This document shows, in pieces, positions 1 through 8,318 of a stretch of DNA of 53,662 bases. Positions within the stretch are counted from its first letter, which is position 1, and the number at the start of each line of letters is the position of its first letter. Position numbers and translations under genes: made by a program. Origin of the DNA: Knoellia aerolata DSM 18566 (GTDB taxonomy: Bacteria; Actinomycetota; Actinomycetes; Actinomycetales; Dermatophilaceae); NCBI RefSeq assembly GCF_000768695.1, contig NZ_AVPL01000022.1:1-53662 (forward strand), in the 5' to 3' direction. The notes below the pieces were generated by a model. It worked only from the letters and a program-made list of their open reading frames with translations, was not told the origin of the DNA and searched no databases.

Positions 1-834
1 TCGATCCGCGCGCTGGACCCGGCGTCGTCCCTCGACCATGAGGGCGGGCGCGGCGAAGCTCTGGAGGACGTCCGCGGGCAGGGCGAGCAGCCCGAAGGTC
101 GCCCCCGTGATGGTGATGTGGCCCTGACCCTCGCGCAGCCCGTGACCGGACCAGCTCTGCGCGAACAGGCCGGAGAACGCCTCGTCGAGCGACTGCGTGG
201 CGACCTCGCCGGTGGCCTCGACGCCGCGGTTGACGTGGAACATGCGGGCCACCGAGACGCTGCGCCCGCCGTCCTCGGGGTCGAGGTGGAGGTTGGTCTT
301 CGCGCCGGGACCGATGAGCGGCAGGCCCTCGACGGCATACGAGAAGCGCACGGTGGCGCGCCCTGGTCCGCTGTCGACCTCCGTGCCGTCCTCGTCGAGC
401 TCGGCCCACTGGCCGAGGACGACGTCGAGGCCGGCGTGCTCGGCGCGGATCCCGACCCGGTGGAGCACCTCGAGCCCGTGGTGGGTGAGCCGCTTGGCCG
501 CGTCGTCACCGAGACGGTAGGTGCCGTCGTCGTCGCGCTCGACGTCGCTCCACTCCCGACGTTCGTCGTCGTATGCCGTGAGTCGCTCGGCGTTGCGCGC
601 GCGGACCGCGCCGCTCGCGGCGAAGACCTCGACCTGGCCGCGGTCGCTGCCGACGGCATAACCGTGCGGCACCTGCGCGGTGCCCTTGAGGTCGATGTCG
701 AGCGCCTCGGCGATGGCGCGCGTCGTCTCGCGGTGCTCCTTGAGGCACGGCGGGGTGTGGCTGACCACCGTTGCGGTGGAAGGGATGTCGGGCAGGTCGA
801 CCTTGAAGTCGACGTCCCGGAGTGACAGTGGCAT
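1..834 (-). CDS. Partner protein of DUF6345 cassette, copy 1 (partial)
   Basis: The reading frame is open from the ATG at 834 to the window edge, giving about 278 residues with no stop, so the C-terminus is missing. It aligns without large gaps to the 321-residue protein at 20055-21020, at roughly three quarters identity by eye (for example both contain GQVEVFAASGAVRARN and TGEVATQSLDEAFSGL). I do not recognise the family. No signal peptide or membrane segment is visible, and the chain is rich in short beta-like stretches. It starts 12 nt after the DUF6345 gene, so the two are probably co-transcribed. Function unknown; the repeated pairing suggests the two proteins work together. Confidence 0.85.
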   Translation of the reverse strand, partial: MPLSLRDVDFKVDLPDIPSTATVVSHTPPCLKEHRETTRAIAEALDIDLKGTAQVPHGYAVGSDRGQVEVFAASGAVRARNAERLTAYDDERREWSDVERDDDGTYRLGDDAAKRLTHHGLEVLHRVGIRAEHAGLDVVLGQWAELDEDGTEVDSGPGRATVRFSYAVEGLPLIGPGAKTNLHLDPEDGGRSVSVARMFHVNRGVEATGEVATQSLDEAFSGLFAQSWSGHGLREGQGHITITGATFGLLALPADVLQSFAAPALMVEGRRRVQRADR

Positions 835-846
835 GGCTTCGCTCCT

Positions 847-1530
847 TCAGCAGGTGCCGCGGGCGGTCATGAAGGACCGTCCGCTCACGGGGTCGGTGGT
901 CTCGGCGGCGCGGAGCCGCTCGTTGTAGGTCGGTGCGTCGGGGGTCTGTGCGCGCAGGTACGCCCACTGCACGTTGCTGCCCTCGACGATCTCGTTGGCC
1001 TCGGCCCAGGCCTCGCGCAGCGGGATGTCGACGCGGAACAGCCAGCTGCCGGACCAGTAGTACAGCCACGCGGCGTACATGGCGAACCACGTGCCGCGCG
1101 AGTTCTGGCCGCCGCCGGAGTAGCTGCTGTTGTGGAAGCCGAGCATGTAGTGCAGGCGCTGGAACGCGGGGATCCAGCGGCCGACCGAGTTGTCCGACGA
1201 GTGGTGGAGGAGGTCGCACGCGTGGGTGGCGAAGACCTCGAGGTCGTTCTTGCCGAAGTCGACCGCTTCGCTCGTCGTGACGTCGCCGCCCCAGACGAGG
1301 AACCCGTCGGTCCACCCGTGCGAGCTCATCTGCATCGCGTCGACGGTGTCGGAGCGCTGCGTGACGTTGGTGGTGGTGACGAAGTCGGACTGCTTGACGT
1401 CGCTCTCACCGTGGTTCTGGGTCCAGTCGAACTCGGCCAGCCCGCCGAGCGTCGACGCGAAGCCCTCGGCTTCGAGTCGGCGGCCGTCGATGCCGTCCTT
1501 GATCCACCAGGACCCCACGTACTTGGCCAT
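847..1530 (-). CDS. DUF6345 family protein, copy 1
   Basis: A 227-residue protein starting MAKYVGSWWI and ending in a conserved Cys. I recognise the DUF6345 family (function not established). It aligns without gaps to the 227-residue copy at 21058-21741 with about 29 differences by eye. Two conserved blocks look like a clan CD (caspase/CHAT-like) His-Cys dyad: a hydrophobic strand followed by SSHG (His71), and a second strand followed by THACDLL (Cys105). The spacing and strand context are similar to CHAT proteases, but peptidase activity is only my inference. No signal peptide, so probably cytosolic. The Shine-Dalgarno AGGGG lies inside a predicted hairpin just before the ATG. It heads a two-gene unit with the partner at 1-834. 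Confidence 0.88.
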   Translation of the reverse strand: MAKYVGSWWIKDGIDGRRLEAEGFASTLGGLAEFDWTQNHGESDVKQSDFVTTTNVTQRSDTVDAMQMSSHGWTDGFLVWGGDVTTSEAVDFGKNDLEVFATHACDLLHHSSDNSVGRWIPAFQRLHYMLGFHNSSYSGGGQNSRGTWFAMYAAWLYYWSGSWLFRVDIPLREAWAEANEIVEGSNVQWAYLRAQTPDAPTYNERLRAAETTDPVSGRSFMTARGTC

Positions 1531-1537
1531 GTTGGTT

Positions 1538-1578
1538 CCCCTGACTGTGTGGTGCCACCTCGGTGGTGGCTACAGGGG
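1538..1578 (-). promoter_or_regulatory. 5' hairpin occluding the RBS of DUF6345 copy 1
   Basis: Outer arms CCCCTG/CAGGGG (1538-1543 and 1573-1578) enclose inner arms GCCACC/GGTGGC (1554-1559 and 1565-1570). On the transcript, the AGGGG of the outer arm is also the Shine-Dalgarno, 7-8 nt before the ATG at 1530. The second cassette has the same outer arms but a different inner stem that still pairs. A conserved GTATCTGG lies further upstream in both (1602-1609 here) and may belong to the promoter or an operator. Confidence 0.55.
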
Positions 1579-1706
1579 AGAGGAGGAGCAGGTGTGCCGG
1601 CCAGATACGTTCCCGGAGGTGGCACCTGCGTCTGCTCGCACCAGAGGGCGAGGGCCGGCCCACGCTCCGGAGCGTGAACTGGACGTGTCGGTGGTTTCAT
1701 CGACAT

Positions 1707-2609
1707 ATGCGCATCTTCTTCACGGGCGGCAGCGGCAAGGCCGGCAAGCACGTCGCGTCGCACCTGGCCGCCTGCGGTCACCAGGTCACCAACGCCGACC
1801 TCGTTCCCCTGAGGAACCCAGCCGTGGCTGATCTGAGGGTCGACCTCACGGACACCGGCGAGACGTACTCGGCGATGGCTGGCCTGGCCCGCATGGAGGA
1901 GCTGGAGCTGGCAGAGAAGCCCGCCTACGACGCTGTCGTACACTTCGCCGCGGTGCCGGCGATCCTGCTCACGTCGGACGCACGGACCTACTCGACCAAC
2001 GTGCTCAGTACCTACAACGTCCTCGAAGCCGCAACGCGGTTGGGCGTGCGAAAGATCGTGTTCGCGTCCTCGGAGACGACCTACGGGATCTGCTTCGCCC
2101 AGGGCGAGAGGCGACCCCAGTACCTGCCCGTGGACGAGGAACACCCGACGGTCCCGGAGGACTCCTACGCGATGTCCAAGGTGGCCAACGAGGTGACGGC
2201 ACGCTCCTTCCAGGCCCGCACCGGTGCCGACGTGTACGGGCTGCGGATCAACAACGTCATCGAGCCGAACGAGTACGCCGAGACGTTCCCGGCCTTCCTC
2301 GCGGACTCCTCGCTCCGACGGCGCAACATCTTCGCCTACATCGACACGCGCGACCTCAGCCAGATGGTGCAGCGGTGCCTCGAGGTCGACGGCCTCGGCT
2401 ACGAGGTCTTCAACGTCGCGAACGCGGACATGTCCGTCGCCGAGACCACCGACGAGATTCGGGACCGCTTCTACGACGGGGTGAAGGTGAGTCGCCAGAT
2501 GGGGCGGGACGAGACCTTCTACTCCATCGACAAGGCTCGCGAGCTCCTCGGCTATGCACCCCAGCACTCGTGGCGCGACGTCCTGTCGGATCCCAGAGCC
2601 GGCACGTGA
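1707..2609 (+). CDS. NAD-dependent epimerase/dehydratase (extended SDR)
   Basis: A 300-residue extended short-chain dehydrogenase/reductase. The N-terminus MRIFFTGGSGKAGKH gives the first strand and the glycine-rich NAD(P) loop. The catalytic pair is in YAMSK (Tyr-x3-Lys), and a VHFAAVPA strand follows the cofactor site. The ATG at 1707 places the Rossmann strand at the N-terminus as usual, and the frame upstream of it looks non-coding. Related enzymes act on nucleotide sugars, but many actinobacterial stand-alone members have unknown substrates, and there is no sugar-biosynthesis context here. It is divergent from the DUF6345 cassette. Confidence 0.85.
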   Translation: MRIFFTGGSGKAGKHVASHLAACGHQVTNADLVPLRNPAVADLRVDLTDTGETYSAMAGLARMEELELAEKPAYDAVVHFAAVPAILLTSDARTYSTNVLSTYNVLEAATRLGVRKIVFASSETTYGICFAQGERRPQYLPVDEEHPTVPEDSYAMSKVANEVTARSFQARTGADVYGLRINNVIEPNEYAETFPAFLADSSLRRRNIFAYIDTRDLSQMVQRCLEVDGLGYEVFNVANADMSVAETTDEIRDRFYDGVKVSRQMGRDETFYSIDKARELLGYAPQHSWRDVLSDPRAGT

Positions 2610-2672
2610 CCGACGCGCACCGACGCCTGAGTGCGTGCCCTCACCCCGGCGCCCAGTTGAGGATCGCTTCCG

Positions 2673-3110
2673 TCAGCCCTTCTTGAGCTCCTCCGCGAGC
2701 ATCACGATGATGCCGCTGGGGCCGCGGACGTACGTCAACTTGTACGCGTCTTCGTAGGTCGCTACGCCGCGCAGCGGATGACAACCGTGCGCCGCAGCAA
2801 TCTCAAGGGCCTCGTCGAGGTCATCGACCGAGAAGGCGACGCGGTGCATGCCGATCTCGTTCGGTCGGGTGGGTTCCGTCTCTATCGCGTCGGGGTGGAT
2901 GTACTCGAAGAGCTCGAGGCGACCGTTCCCGTCTGGCGTCTGGAGCATGGCGATGTTTGCGTGGTTGCCGTCGAGGCCAACGGCGGTGTCGGTCCACTCC
3001 CCACTGACCGTGTCACGCCCGAGGACGCTCAGCCCCAGGTCAGTGAAGAAGGCGATCGTCGCTTCGAGGTCGCGGACGGCGATGCCAACGTTCTCGAGTT
3101 TGATGGGCAT
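2673..3110 (-). CDS. VOC family protein (glyoxalase/bleomycin resistance fold)
   Basis: About 145 residues with the vicinal oxygen chelate pattern: an N-terminal strand MPIKLENVGIAVRDLEATIAFF followed by the second half HRVAFSVDDLDEAL and a C-terminal YVRGPSGIIVMLAEE with the terminal metal-ligand Glu. The His in HRVAF and the Glu near the C-terminus fit the metal site of methylmalonyl-CoA epimerase-like members. The substrate cannot be told from sequence. The ATG at 3110 is preferred; a GTG three codons upstream (3119) is possible. Convergent with the epimerase gene. Confidence 0.8.
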   Translation of the reverse strand: MPIKLENVGIAVRDLEATIAFFTDLGLSVLGRDTVSGEWTDTAVGLDGNHANIAMLQTPDGNGRLELFEYIHPDAIETEPTRPNEIGMHRVAFSVDDLDEALEIAAAHGCHPLRGVATYEDAYKLTYVRGPSGIIVMLAEELKKG

Positions 3111-3206
3111 GCACTTCACGCTACCGAGCAGGACGACAGGTCGTGGCGCGTCGACGGCAGCCAGGATTGCGGGCGCCGGTCTGGACCTCCGCGTCGCTGG
3201 TTCCGG

Positions 3207-3731
3207 TCACGGGATCCCGGGGAGGGGCCAGATCTCCCCAGTGGCGGTGTCGATGAGCGCAGCGCCGGCGACCGTCAGTGTCACAGGAAGCACGTCGAAG
3301 ATCGTGGTGACCGCGACCGGAAGCCGGGCTGCCGACGCGTGCGTCACCACCGAGACGTGCGGGACCCACGATGTCGGCCGGTAGTGCTTGTGCAGCTGTG
3401 CGCCCGTGGCCTCCACCGCCGAGGTGACCCGGTGCTGGCGCAGTGCCACCTGCGCGGGGACGGCGACCGCCAACGCGACGCGCCCCCGCGGGAAGACGAC
3501 GGCCCCCTGCACGCTCGCGGGGAAGCGGCGGCCGTCCGGGAGGCGGTCAAGAGCGTCGCGGACGCGGTCCAGGTCCCACTCGAGGAGCACGGCGTAAGAG
3601 AGGTGGGGGTAATGGTGCCCGTGGGTGTGGGATGCCAGCGACCCGATCCCCGCGGCTTCCAAGCGTGCCCAGAGGCCGCGGATCAGGCGCTCGCCAGCGC
3701 TGTCGAAGAGCGCGCAGACAGCCAAGGCCAC
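3207..3731 (-). CDS. 2H phosphoesterase / 2'-5' RNA ligase family protein
   Basis: It carries two His-hydrophobic-Ser motifs typical of the 2H phosphoesterase superfamily, PHLSY in the first half and PHVSVV in the second, each ending a beta strand. This gives a protein of about 174 residues, the usual family length, if the GTG at 3731 is used. Upstream in-frame starts (ATG at 3800, TTG at 3809) would add a low-complexity N-terminus. A GGAGG sits about 13 nt before the GTG. Members hydrolyse 2'-5' or cyclic phosphodiester bonds in RNA or nucleotides; the substrate is unknown here. Confidence 0.7.
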   Translation of the reverse strand: MALAVCALFDSAGERLIRGLWARLEAAGIGSLASHTHGHHYPHLSYAVLLEWDLDRVRDALDRLPDGRRFPASVQGAVVFPRGRVALAVAVPAQVALRQHRVTSAVEATGAQLHKHYRPTSWVPHVSVVTHASAARLPVAVTTIFDVLPVTLTVAGAALIDTATGEIWPLPGIP

Positions 3732-3875
3732 GAGCCAATGATGGCCTCCCCCCAGACGCGGAGGTGAAGGAATAGTCGAACATCCGAGAGTGGGCGCCAT
3801 GTGGCTCAAGGTCGATCCGGTCGGACTCGTCGTGGAACGCCGGATGGGTGACCGCGCGCGGTTGCGGACGGGCCT

Positions 3876-6800
3876 TCAGTTGAGCAGGTGACCCAGAGCC
3901 GCGCCCATGATTGCGGCGCGCTTGTCCGCGGTGGTCACACCCTCGATGCCGAAGCCGAGGATGACCGTGTCGGGGGTGGTGATCGAGTTCCCGACCGGGA
4001 ATCCGGTGGCGTCGGTGCGCGTCCACGTGTTGGCGTTCGCCGCGCTGCCCGGTGGAGCCGGCGCGATGGCCCAGCCGCCGAGGCTGCTTTCGAACGACTC
4101 CGTCGCGCCATCGGGGTAGGTGATGTCGTCGATGAAGGCGCCGACGCCTTGGACTGACCAGTCGCTGGCGTACGCGATCGAGACCTCGACCGACTGGCCG
4201 GCCCAGGCGGACAGGTCGACGCTCCACTGCTGCCAGCCGCCGGAGTTGCCCGACGCGGCGTTCCACGTCCCGGTCGTGCCCGATGACGTGCAGGTCGGGG
4301 CACCATCTGGGCTGGGTGGTGGCACCAGAGTCTGGTAGTGGGTGAGCTGCGGATGCAGGTCCGCCCAGCCCTCGGGGCAGCTGTCCCCGGTCGACGTCGA
4401 CGTGTGACCGTTGAGGTCAGGCAGGGTCGTCCAGTTGTCTCCGCCGGGCGTGCGGGCTTCGACGAACAGGTGGTCCCACGCAGCCTCGGTGTCGTAGGAC
4501 GTCCAGAACGACAGGGTTCCACCGCCGGCAGGCACCTGCACCTGCCGCGTGAGTCGCTTGTACGTCACGTCGGCGATCTGCGAGTACACGTACTGCGTGC
4601 CTGTGTGCGGTTCGAACGGGCCGCCTGGCTTGATCCACCGTGACGAAGCCCAGCTCTCGAACTGCGGGAAGGTCGACGTCGGGAGGATGCCGCTCGTGGC
4701 GAGGAACGACAAGGTGTCGTCCTGGTTCTTCGCGCTCTGACCACCGTTGAAACCCCAGGTCAGGCCCAGGAGTGGTTCGTCGGTCCCGGCTGAGTCGTAC
4801 GCCTTGCCCTGGGCGTCGAGACCGTCGCCGGGAACCGTGAGGTAGGCACCGAACGAGTACTGGAGCACGTCGTTCGTCCCGTCGCCGGACCCGCGGAGCA
4901 GGAGGCAACGTCGGGGGTCGACGTCCGCAGGCAGCGGGTTGCAGGCGATCTCGCCCTTGGGGTCGTAAAGCTGGTCACCGACGGTGGCGGTGTACTGCTC
5001 GCCGGCGAAGTCGCCGCCGTAGAGGACCTTGCCGTCCTCGTTGAGGTAGGCGCGGAGCTCGAGCAGCTCGTCGAGCGCGAGCCGGTCGGCGTTGCCCACG
5101 CCCCAGCCCGCGCGGCGGGTGACGATGTCGTCGCCGCCCTCGACGACGACGGCGTCGTAGTGGCTGAGCACACCAAGGGCGTCGGGTGCGGTTCTCCCTC
5201 GGGCGTCGATGTCGTAGAGGTCGGAGGCGATGTTGTTCGCCGTGAGCGCTGCGGTGTAGTAGCTCGCGTAGTGCGGGCCGTTCACCTTCTGCACCGGCGA
5301 CGCGCCCGTGTAGTCCTCGGCCGCCACGACGAGCACCCGCCGACCGGTCTCGGACACGGCTTGGTAGGTGAAGGGCTGGCTGGTCTCCCCGCCTCCTTCG
5401 AACCACACCCGCACGGAGTCGCCGGGCTTGGTGCCGGTCACCTGCCCGCGCAGCTGGTGGTAGTACACCGAGGCAGGCGTGGACGTCTCCCCGCCGGCCC
5501 ACGGCGAGGTCGGCGCCGTCTGCACCGGGCCGCCGTTGATCCGGTACTTCACCGAGACCGCGCCGATGCTCCGCTTGGCGTTGACCGCCACCGGCTGAGG
5601 ATCGCCGTAGGAGTACGCGAAGCTGAGCTGCGTGCCCGGGACGCCACCCTTGTACGGGTCGGCGCTGTCGACGTACAACGCCGCGGTGTCGAGTCCGACC
5701 GTGGAGACCGGGTCGTCAGGGTCGACTGCGGAGCGCGCCACCGAGTCGGCGAACGGCAGGTTGCGGAGGAACTCCTCCTGCACGAGCGCGTCATCGTCAG
5801 GGAAGACGAAACCGCACCCCTCGCAGCCCTCGGACAGCTCCGGGGTCCACGCCAGCGCGCCCGTGGCGGCGTGGGCGTAGTCCGTCGTCTCGCCGTTCGT
5901 GACGTACAGCACGTCCGAGCTGAGGCCCGGGTGGAAGCCCTCGATCGCGGGCTTGTCCAGGTTGCCGGACATGGCGTAGTAGATCGGGTCGTCCGCCGTC
6001 GGCGTCGCGATCTGCCAGCCCTCGGCGTAGAGCAACCACTGGCCCGCGGAGTGCCAGTTCACCTGGAAGGCGAAGCCGATCTTGTCGAGCAGGCCCTTGA
6101 GGGCCAGAGTCTCCGGCTCCGACGCGGGGGCGACGCCGCGGTAGGTCTCGCTCGACGTGACGTCCGAGGAGCCCTCGTTGTCGTAGCCCCAGTGGTTCGG
6201 CCAGTTGCGGTTCGGGTCGACGCCGTCACCCACGGTGATCTGGCCGTCGTTGTTGTTGTCCCGCAGCGTCTTGCGCCACAAGCGTTCGTGATCGAACGTG
6301 TACTGGTACCCATCCGGGTTAGCCACGAGGACGAACCACAGCTCGGTGCTCTTCAACAGCGCCCGGACGCCGGGGTCGTTGGCCTTCCACTTGTCGATGT
6401 ACCAGTTCATGAGCCGGCGGTTGACCTCGGTCGAGATCCACTCGCGGGCGTGCTGCGTTGAGCTGTAGAGCACCGCCGGGCGGCTGCCATCGGCCTGGCC
6501 GGGTGCACCCTGGGTCAACTTGACGGCCAGGATCTCGCGGCCCTGGACGGTCTTTCCGAGCCTGACGAGCTTGGCGATCGAGGAGTTGGCTGCAGCCGCG
6601 GCATACATCTGATCGCGGATGCCGCCGGCCTCGTCGTAGGACCTCCAGACGGTGAACCCGTCGCGGGACTGTTCGGTGGCGAACTCGCGAACCGTCTTAC
6701 CCCCCTTGACCCGGGTGAGCCGCGGATCGATGCCGAGCTTGCGCACCGCGTCCGCCTGACGTGGCGTCAGGTAGAGCTGGACCGTGTCGTTCGCGTGCCC

Positions 6801-6986
6801 CTGCTCGCTGAGGTCGTGGCCGAGACGGGCGAGCTGCGAACGTTGCTCGGGCGTCACGCTCGCCGTGTAGGCATCGATATGGCCCCGATCCACAGGCGAC
6901 GCGGCGCGCGAGGCCTGGGACGGCGCGGCCACCACGAGGGCCACGACAGCGGAAATGGCGACGACCATGAAACGAGCTCGTCTCAT
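3876..6986 (-). CDS. Secreted M14 family zinc carboxypeptidase
   Basis: 1036 residues. An N-terminal signal peptide (two Arg, a long Ala/Val core, AAPSQAS) indicates export. The peptidase domain covers roughly residues 100-440 and keeps the known M14 residues: zinc ligands in QHAREW and NWHSAG, the substrate Arg in DPNRNW, and the catalytic Glu in WTPELSE. A long C-terminal part resembles the immune-inhibitor-A-like/MAM-type beta-sandwich modules of large extracellular peptidases (VYSQIADVTYKRL, a WDHLFVEART block, and FIDDITYP near the end). Likely an extracellular enzyme that trims peptides. It lies 153 nt downstream of the lipid kinase gene on the same strand and is probably a separate unit. 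Confidence 0.92.
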   Translation of the reverse strand: MRRARFMVVAISAVVALVVAAPSQASRAASPVDRGHIDAYTASVTPEQRSQLARLGHDLSEQGHANDTVQLYLTPRQADAVRKLGIDPRLTRVKGGKTVREFATEQSRDGFTVWRSYDEAGGIRDQMYAAAAANSSIAKLVRLGKTVQGREILAVKLTQGAPGQADGSRPAVLYSSTQHAREWISTEVNRRLMNWYIDKWKANDPGVRALLKSTELWFVLVANPDGYQYTFDHERLWRKTLRDNNNDGQITVGDGVDPNRNWPNHWGYDNEGSSDVTSSETYRGVAPASEPETLALKGLLDKIGFAFQVNWHSAGQWLLYAEGWQIATPTADDPIYYAMSGNLDKPAIEGFHPGLSSDVLYVTNGETTDYAHAATGALAWTPELSEGCEGCGFVFPDDDALVQEEFLRNLPFADSVARSAVDPDDPVSTVGLDTAALYVDSADPYKGGVPGTQLSFAYSYGDPQPVAVNAKRSIGAVSVKYRINGGPVQTAPTSPWAGGETSTPASVYYHQLRGQVTGTKPGDSVRVWFEGGGETSQPFTYQAVSETGRRVLVVAAEDYTGASPVQKVNGPHYASYYTAALTANNIASDLYDIDARGRTAPDALGVLSHYDAVVVEGGDDIVTRRAGWGVGNADRLALDELLELRAYLNEDGKVLYGGDFAGEQYTATVGDQLYDPKGEIACNPLPADVDPRRCLLLRGSGDGTNDVLQYSFGAYLTVPGDGLDAQGKAYDSAGTDEPLLGLTWGFNGGQSAKNQDDTLSFLATSGILPTSTFPQFESWASSRWIKPGGPFEPHTGTQYVYSQIADVTYKRLTRQVQVPAGGGTLSFWTSYDTEAAWDHLFVEARTPGGDNWTTLPDLNGHTSTSTGDSCPEGWADLHPQLTHYQTLVPPPSPDGAPTCTSSGTTGTWNAASGNSGGWQQWSVDLSAWAGQSVEVSIAYASDWSVQGVGAFIDDITYPDGATESFESSLGGWAIAPAPPGSAANANTWTRTDATGFPVGNSITTPDTVILGFGIEGVTTADKRAAIMGAALGHLLN

Positions 6987-7139
6987 GACACACCTCGATG
7001 CAGGTAGGCATGCGCTGATCAGAACACCGTCCCACTGGGCGTGCGGCGCGGCAATAGTTCCTTGGCAGCACGTGGTGCCGGACTTCCCGCCCCGACTGGG
7101 CGTCCGAAGGGCTTTGGCGGGCCAGCAGGCGGAGGTGGC

Positions 7140-8024
7140 TCAGAGAACGGTGTGGAGAGCCTTCGGGGAGATGTCCACGCGCACCGTCGATCCTGCCGGC
7201 ACGTCCATGACTTCGCCGTCGATCTGCAGGGGCAGTGGCGTCACCGTGGTGAAGGCGTAGCTGCGAACGCTGGGCTGCTTGCCCAGTCCGGCGGTGCTGG
7301 CCTTGAGCGCGGTCGTGAGAATGCGCCACTTGGCCTTGTGCCGCAAGGTGATGACCTCGAAGAAGCCGTCATCGGGCCTGCCCTGATCCTCTGCCAGGGT
7401 GGCGACTTTGGCCATCTGCGCGATGTTGGCGAAGACGAGGCTGTCGAAGCGCTGCCGTGTGCCGTCCTCGAGCTCGATCTCGAACGGGCGGAACTTGGCG
7501 AAGGAACGCACGACGGTGACCATCTCCCGCAACGAGCCCTTGGTTCCCTTCTCGAGCTCGATCGCGACCACCGGCGTCAGCCCGAGCCCGATGTAGGAGT
7601 GTGCGTAGCGCACCGTGTCCCCGGCTGCGCCCCCCGCGGTGAACCTCAGCAGGTCGATCCGGCTGACTGCCCCCTCGGCGATCGCCTCGGCGATCGGACG
7701 CTCCTTGGTCGTGCGTCGATGGTCGTTGGCGTTCCCGGCAGCCAGCACAGCCGTGACAGCGCGGTCGTTGCCCGCCTGCATGACCCCGTTGACAACCTCG
7801 TTGTAGCCCCCGTCGCCACTGACGGACATCACCAGCGGTGCTCCGACCCCCGCGGCCACCCGCGCCAGCTCCGTGGCATGACCAGCGTGCTCGGTGGGGA
7901 CCAGGTCCACGGGCAGGGTCGGGACACGCTGGGCCAGGTCCCGCTGGAGGCCCTCAGCCAGCTCCCTCGCGCTGCCGGTGCTGTGAGGGTTGAAGATCAG
8001 GACAACGCGGTCGAAAGGAGGCAC
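7140..8024 (-). CDS. Diacylglycerol kinase family lipid kinase
   Basis: 294 residues with the DAGK/sphingosine-kinase catalytic fold. The N-terminus VVLIFNPHSTG carries the first nucleotide-binding strand, and SGDGGYNEVVNG is the conserved GGDGT-like loop, here with GGY in place of GGT. LAAGNANDHRR follows as the third motif. The C-terminal half is the beta-sandwich lipid domain. It would phosphorylate a lipid with ATP at the membrane. The substitution in the GGDGT-type loop is seen in some actinobacterial members and does not by itself imply inactivity. Single gene. Confidence 0.83.
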   Translation of the reverse strand: MPPFDRVVLIFNPHSTGSARELAEGLQRDLAQRVPTLPVDLVPTEHAGHATELARVAAGVGAPLVMSVSGDGGYNEVVNGVMQAGNDRAVTAVLAAGNANDHRRTTKERPIAEAIAEGAVSRIDLLRFTAGGAAGDTVRYAHSYIGLGLTPVVAIELEKGTKGSLREMVTVVRSFAKFRPFEIELEDGTRQRFDSLVFANIAQMAKVATLAEDQGRPDDGFFEVITLRHKAKWRILTTALKASTAGLGKQPSVRSYAFTTVTPLPLQIDGEVMDVPAGSTVRVDISPKALHTVL

Positions 8025-8070
8025 ACGTCAGCCTAGACGCCATTCTCGACAGTCATGGTGACGACTCTGA

Positions 8071-8226
8071 TCAACCAGTTGTGCCCGGAGTCATGTTGGG
8101 AGGAGTCTCGACGGCAAAGTAGACGTCGGCGACGCGGTCGAGCTGGATCAACGCGGTCGGCAGGCCGCGCCGGGGGAACGCCTCGCTGGCAAACCAACCC
8201 TCGTCCTCGGCAGTCCGCTGGCAGTG
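8071..8226 (-). pseudogene. Possible remnant of a Nudix-type gene
   Basis: A 51-codon open frame between a stop at 8227-8229 and a stop at 8071-8073 reads EGWFASEAFPRRGLP and then LIQLDRVADVYFAVETPP. This resembles the C-terminal end of Nudix hydrolases, where a W-F-x2-DALP segment follows the Nudix helix. There is no start codon with a ribosome site, and the upstream part is absent, so I read it as a decayed fragment. Weak assignment. Confidence 0.25.
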
Positions 8227-8267
8227 CTACCGACGCCGTGGTCGGGACTCGGGTCAGGCGCGTGCTG

Positions 8268-8284
8268 CCCTCCCGAAGGGAGGG
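8268..8284 (-). terminator. Hairpin downstream of the NarL-type regulator
   Basis: A perfect 7-bp stem CCCTCCC/GGGAGGG with a three-base loop (TTC on the transcribed strand), 35 nt after the stop codon of the response regulator gene. There is no clear U tract, as is common in high-GC actinobacteria. Confidence 0.5.
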
Positions 8285-8318
8285 GGCGAAGCAGCGTTCC
8301 GTCCCCCCGATGGGCCGG

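Noticed and set aside
5160-6461. A 433-residue plus-strand frame opposite the M14 carboxypeptidase
   Set aside because: It is the antisense of a clearly conserved secreted peptidase and has the Arg/Val/Gly composition typical of shadow frames in high-GC DNA.
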